Below, piece by piece: positions 4,569-6,230 of a stretch of 6,230 nt of DNA (position 1 is its first letter; each line of letters starts with the position of its first letter). The notes beneath the pieces were generated by a model. That model had not been told where the DNA came from. It saw only the letters and a program-made list of their open reading frames with translations, and did no database searches. Source of the DNA: an uncultured Spirochaetales bacterium (GTDB lineage Bacteria > Spirochaetota > Spirochaetia > Sphaerochaetales > Sphaerochaetaceae). The DNA is taken from contig CAKQTF010000063.1 in assembly GCA_934276695.1 (NCBI GenBank), positions 1 through 6,230 of the forward strand, given 5' to 3'. Made by a program: the position numbers and the translations under genes.

Positions 4569-6230
4569 ATGTCTATTAGTGAACTATCAGTAAGACGGCC
4601 GGTCCTGATGACCATGGTCTATATCCTTATTGCGGTGATTGCAGCAGTATTCATCTCATCAATCGATATGGCACTCTATCCTAGTGTTGATCTTCCAGTC
4701 CTCACTGTCATGCTGTCGTGCAATGATGCAGGGCCAGAGGAGATTGAACAGCAGGTTGCGAAGCCTCTTGAAACGCGGCTTTCATCTGTAGAGAACGTGA
4801 AGAACATAACAAGCAGGAGCCAGGAAGGCCGATGCATGATAATGCTTGAGTTTGAATACGGGACAGATCTTGATGAGGCTAAGAGCGATGTACAGAGCGC
4901 AGTCAACATGGCAACAAGATCGCTCCCATCGTGGGCAGAGACTCCGCAGATAATGTCATTCGACAGCATGGGAAGCAGTACTGTGATGAGGCTTGTGCTA
5001 TCTGGTCCGAGGACAATCGAGGAGCTGCAGACGATTGCAGATGATACCGTCACACCTCTCCTTGAGAGAATACCGGGAGTCGCGAATGTCGATACATTCG
5101 GCGGAAGCGAGATTGAATATGCAGTCAATATCCCAGTAAACAGGCTTGAGGCATACGGAATCACGCTCTCACAGGTCTCATCCGCAATCTCTGGGCATAA
5201 TGTGCAGTCAACTGCTGGAGATATCACTCAGGGAAGCCTTGATTACAGTATAACAATAGATGGAAGATACAGCAGCCTTGATGAGATCCTCAGCACTGTT
5301 ATAGCTGTGAAGGATGGCACTGCGATAACTCTTGATGACATAGCTGATATAACAGAGGAGAAGAAGTCAGGTGGCAGGGAATCTTATCTTAATGGCAACG
5401 AGATAATATCTATTGAGATATCAAATGACTCTGACAGCAATGCAACAACAGTCGCAAAGGCAATAAAGAACGCTCTTCCTTCTATTCAGAGCTCACTCGA
5501 TGGTGATCTGACTCTCATGATACAGCAGGACTCAACGAAGATGATCTCATCTTCAATGAGCGAGGTTATAAAATCAGCTGTTGAAGGAGTCATCCTTGCA
5601 GCTGCTGTAATATTCATATTCCTCAGGAACTTCAAGGCAACTGTGATCATTGCACTGAGCATGCCTATATGCATACTGATCACCCTGATGATCATGTCAA
5701 TATCAGGGATCAGCGTGAACAGCATGAGCATGTCAGGTCTCATCCTTGGAATAGGAATGATAGTGGATGCCTCAATCATAATCCTTGAGAATACATATTT
5801 TTACAGGAGCAAGGGCGAGAAATCAGCGATAGCAGCAATAAAGGGAAGCCAGAACATGCTGACTGCAATTGTTGCTTCAACGCTTACAACACTATGCGTT
5901 TTCGTTCCTCTGATCATATATAAATACCAGCTAGGGATGATCGGCATAATGTTCCAGGATCTTGTGATCACAGTATGCATATCGCTTGCATGCTCGCTGT
6001 TCGTAGCAGTAACGCTTGTCCCTGCCCTCTCTGGAAGCATTCTGAAACTGAATACAAGAACACAGAAGCCGCTGAGATTTGCACCTCTGAGAGCTATTGA
6101 CAATGGAATGACACGGTTTGAATCCGGACTCAGGAACGGATATGCAAAAGTCCTTGGCTATTTCCTTGACCATAGATTCCTCCTTATCGTGCTTCTTGTG
6201 CTTCTGCTTCTCTTCAGTCTCACAGAATTC
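4569..6230 (+). CDS. RND efflux permease (HAE-1/AcrB-like), 3' end missing
   Basis: The frame is open from ATG 4569 to the window edge, giving 554 residues of an expected 1000 or more. It is the inner-membrane proton-driven pump of the tripartite system. The start SISELSVRRPVLMTMV matches the family's N-terminal helix, followed by TM1 (about 12-30) and the periplasmic porter domain. Porter landmarks include LYPSVDLPVLTV, GPEEIEQQV and a PGVANVDTFGG motif. TM2 begins near 337 and leads into FLRNFKATVI (351-360). TM4 carries GMIVDASIIILEN (396-408), TM5-TM6 contain the FVPL and LVPAL motifs, and the window ends in TM7 (Leu/Val-rich, last 24 residues). Asp400 corresponds to AcrB Asp407, but the next residue is Ala401 instead of Asp408. 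The second half, with the TM10 Lys and the C-terminus, is outside. It follows the adaptor gene by 9 bases with a ribosome site in that gene's stop codon. A drug/detergent pump or a lipid/metabolite exporter are both possible. Confidence 0.95.
   Translation, partial: MSISELSVRRPVLMTMVYILIAVIAAVFISSIDMALYPSVDLPVLTVMLSCNDAGPEEIEQQVAKPLETRLSSVENVKNITSRSQEGRCMIMLEFEYGTDLDEAKSDVQSAVNMATRSLPSWAETPQIMSFDSMGSSTVMRLVLSGPRTIEELQTIADDTVTPLLERIPGVANVDTFGGSEIEYAVNIPVNRLEAYGITLSQVSSAISGHNVQSTAGDITQGSLDYSITIDGRYSSLDEILSTVIAVKDGTAITLDDIADITEEKKSGGRESYLNGNEIISIEISNDSDSNATTVAKAIKNALPSIQSSLDGDLTLMIQQDSTKMISSSMSEVIKSAVEGVILAAAVIFIFLRNFKATVIIALSMPICILITLMIMSISGISVNSMSMSGLILGIGMIVDASIIILENTYFYRSKGEKSAIAAIKGSQNMLTAIVASTLTTLCVFVPLIIYKYQLGMIGIMFQDLVITVCISLACSLFVAVTLVPALSGSILKLNTRTQKPLRFAPLRAIDNGMTRFESGLRNGYAKVLGYFLDHRFLLIVLLVLLLLFSLTEF

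Noticed and set aside
4676..5227. Long reverse-strand open frame (183 codons) inside the permease gene
   Set aside because: It lies wholly antisense to a clearly RND-like coding frame and its translation is Ser/Thr/Val-rich without recognisable motifs. It is a by-product of the codon pattern of the + strand gene.
1..6230. CRISPR array, tRNA/rRNA genes, insertion sequences or phage genes
   Set aside because: Reading both strands showed no regularly spaced direct repeats, cloverleaf-like segments, transposase-like frames or terminal repeats; the window is accounted for by five genes and short intergenic regions.

Overview
This window looks like chromosomal DNA from a Gram-negative, probably host-associated anaerobic bacterium, most likely a spirochete of the Treponema/Sphaerochaeta kind. 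The double-membrane assignment is firm: there are two outer-membrane beta-barrel proteins ending in phenylalanine, a TolC-type channel and an RND pump. The spirochete assignment is inference. It rests on the style of the barrel proteins (a Lys-Lys signal peptide ending in Val-Phe-Ala, followed by a short Asn-Phe-Ser-Gly-type strand) and on the efflux operon, whose gene order and shortened adaptor resemble the BesC-BesA-BesB system of Borrelia.

Left part (1-2153): two paralogous outer-membrane barrel genes lie in tandem on the + strand. The first lacks its 5' end, which is outside the window. The second is complete and uses a very restricted codon set, which suggests high expression. A hairpin terminator follows the first gene and two follow the second, so each is probably its own transcription unit. 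The 278 bp between them is unusually rich in inverted repeats. It also holds a plausible sigma-70 promoter, whose -35 lies between the arms of one repeat.

Right part (2245-6230): after an AT-rich stretch and a good candidate promoter comes a tightly packed three-gene operon for a tripartite efflux pump: outer-membrane channel (TolC family), periplasmic adaptor (HlyD/MFP family) and inner-membrane RND permease. The gaps are 12 and 9 bases. The permease continues past the right edge; 554 codons are present, about half of the usual length. Together the three products would export a substrate from the inner membrane or periplasm to the outside using the proton gradient. No substrate can be deduced, and no regulator gene is in the window.

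The two most interesting points are in the pump. The adaptor's lipoyl-like domain has its two halves almost touching, so there is no room for the alpha-helical hairpin that normally reaches the TolC channel. The permease has Asp-Ala where AcrB has the proton-relay pair Asp407-Asp408. No CRISPR array, tRNA, rRNA, insertion sequence or phage feature was seen.
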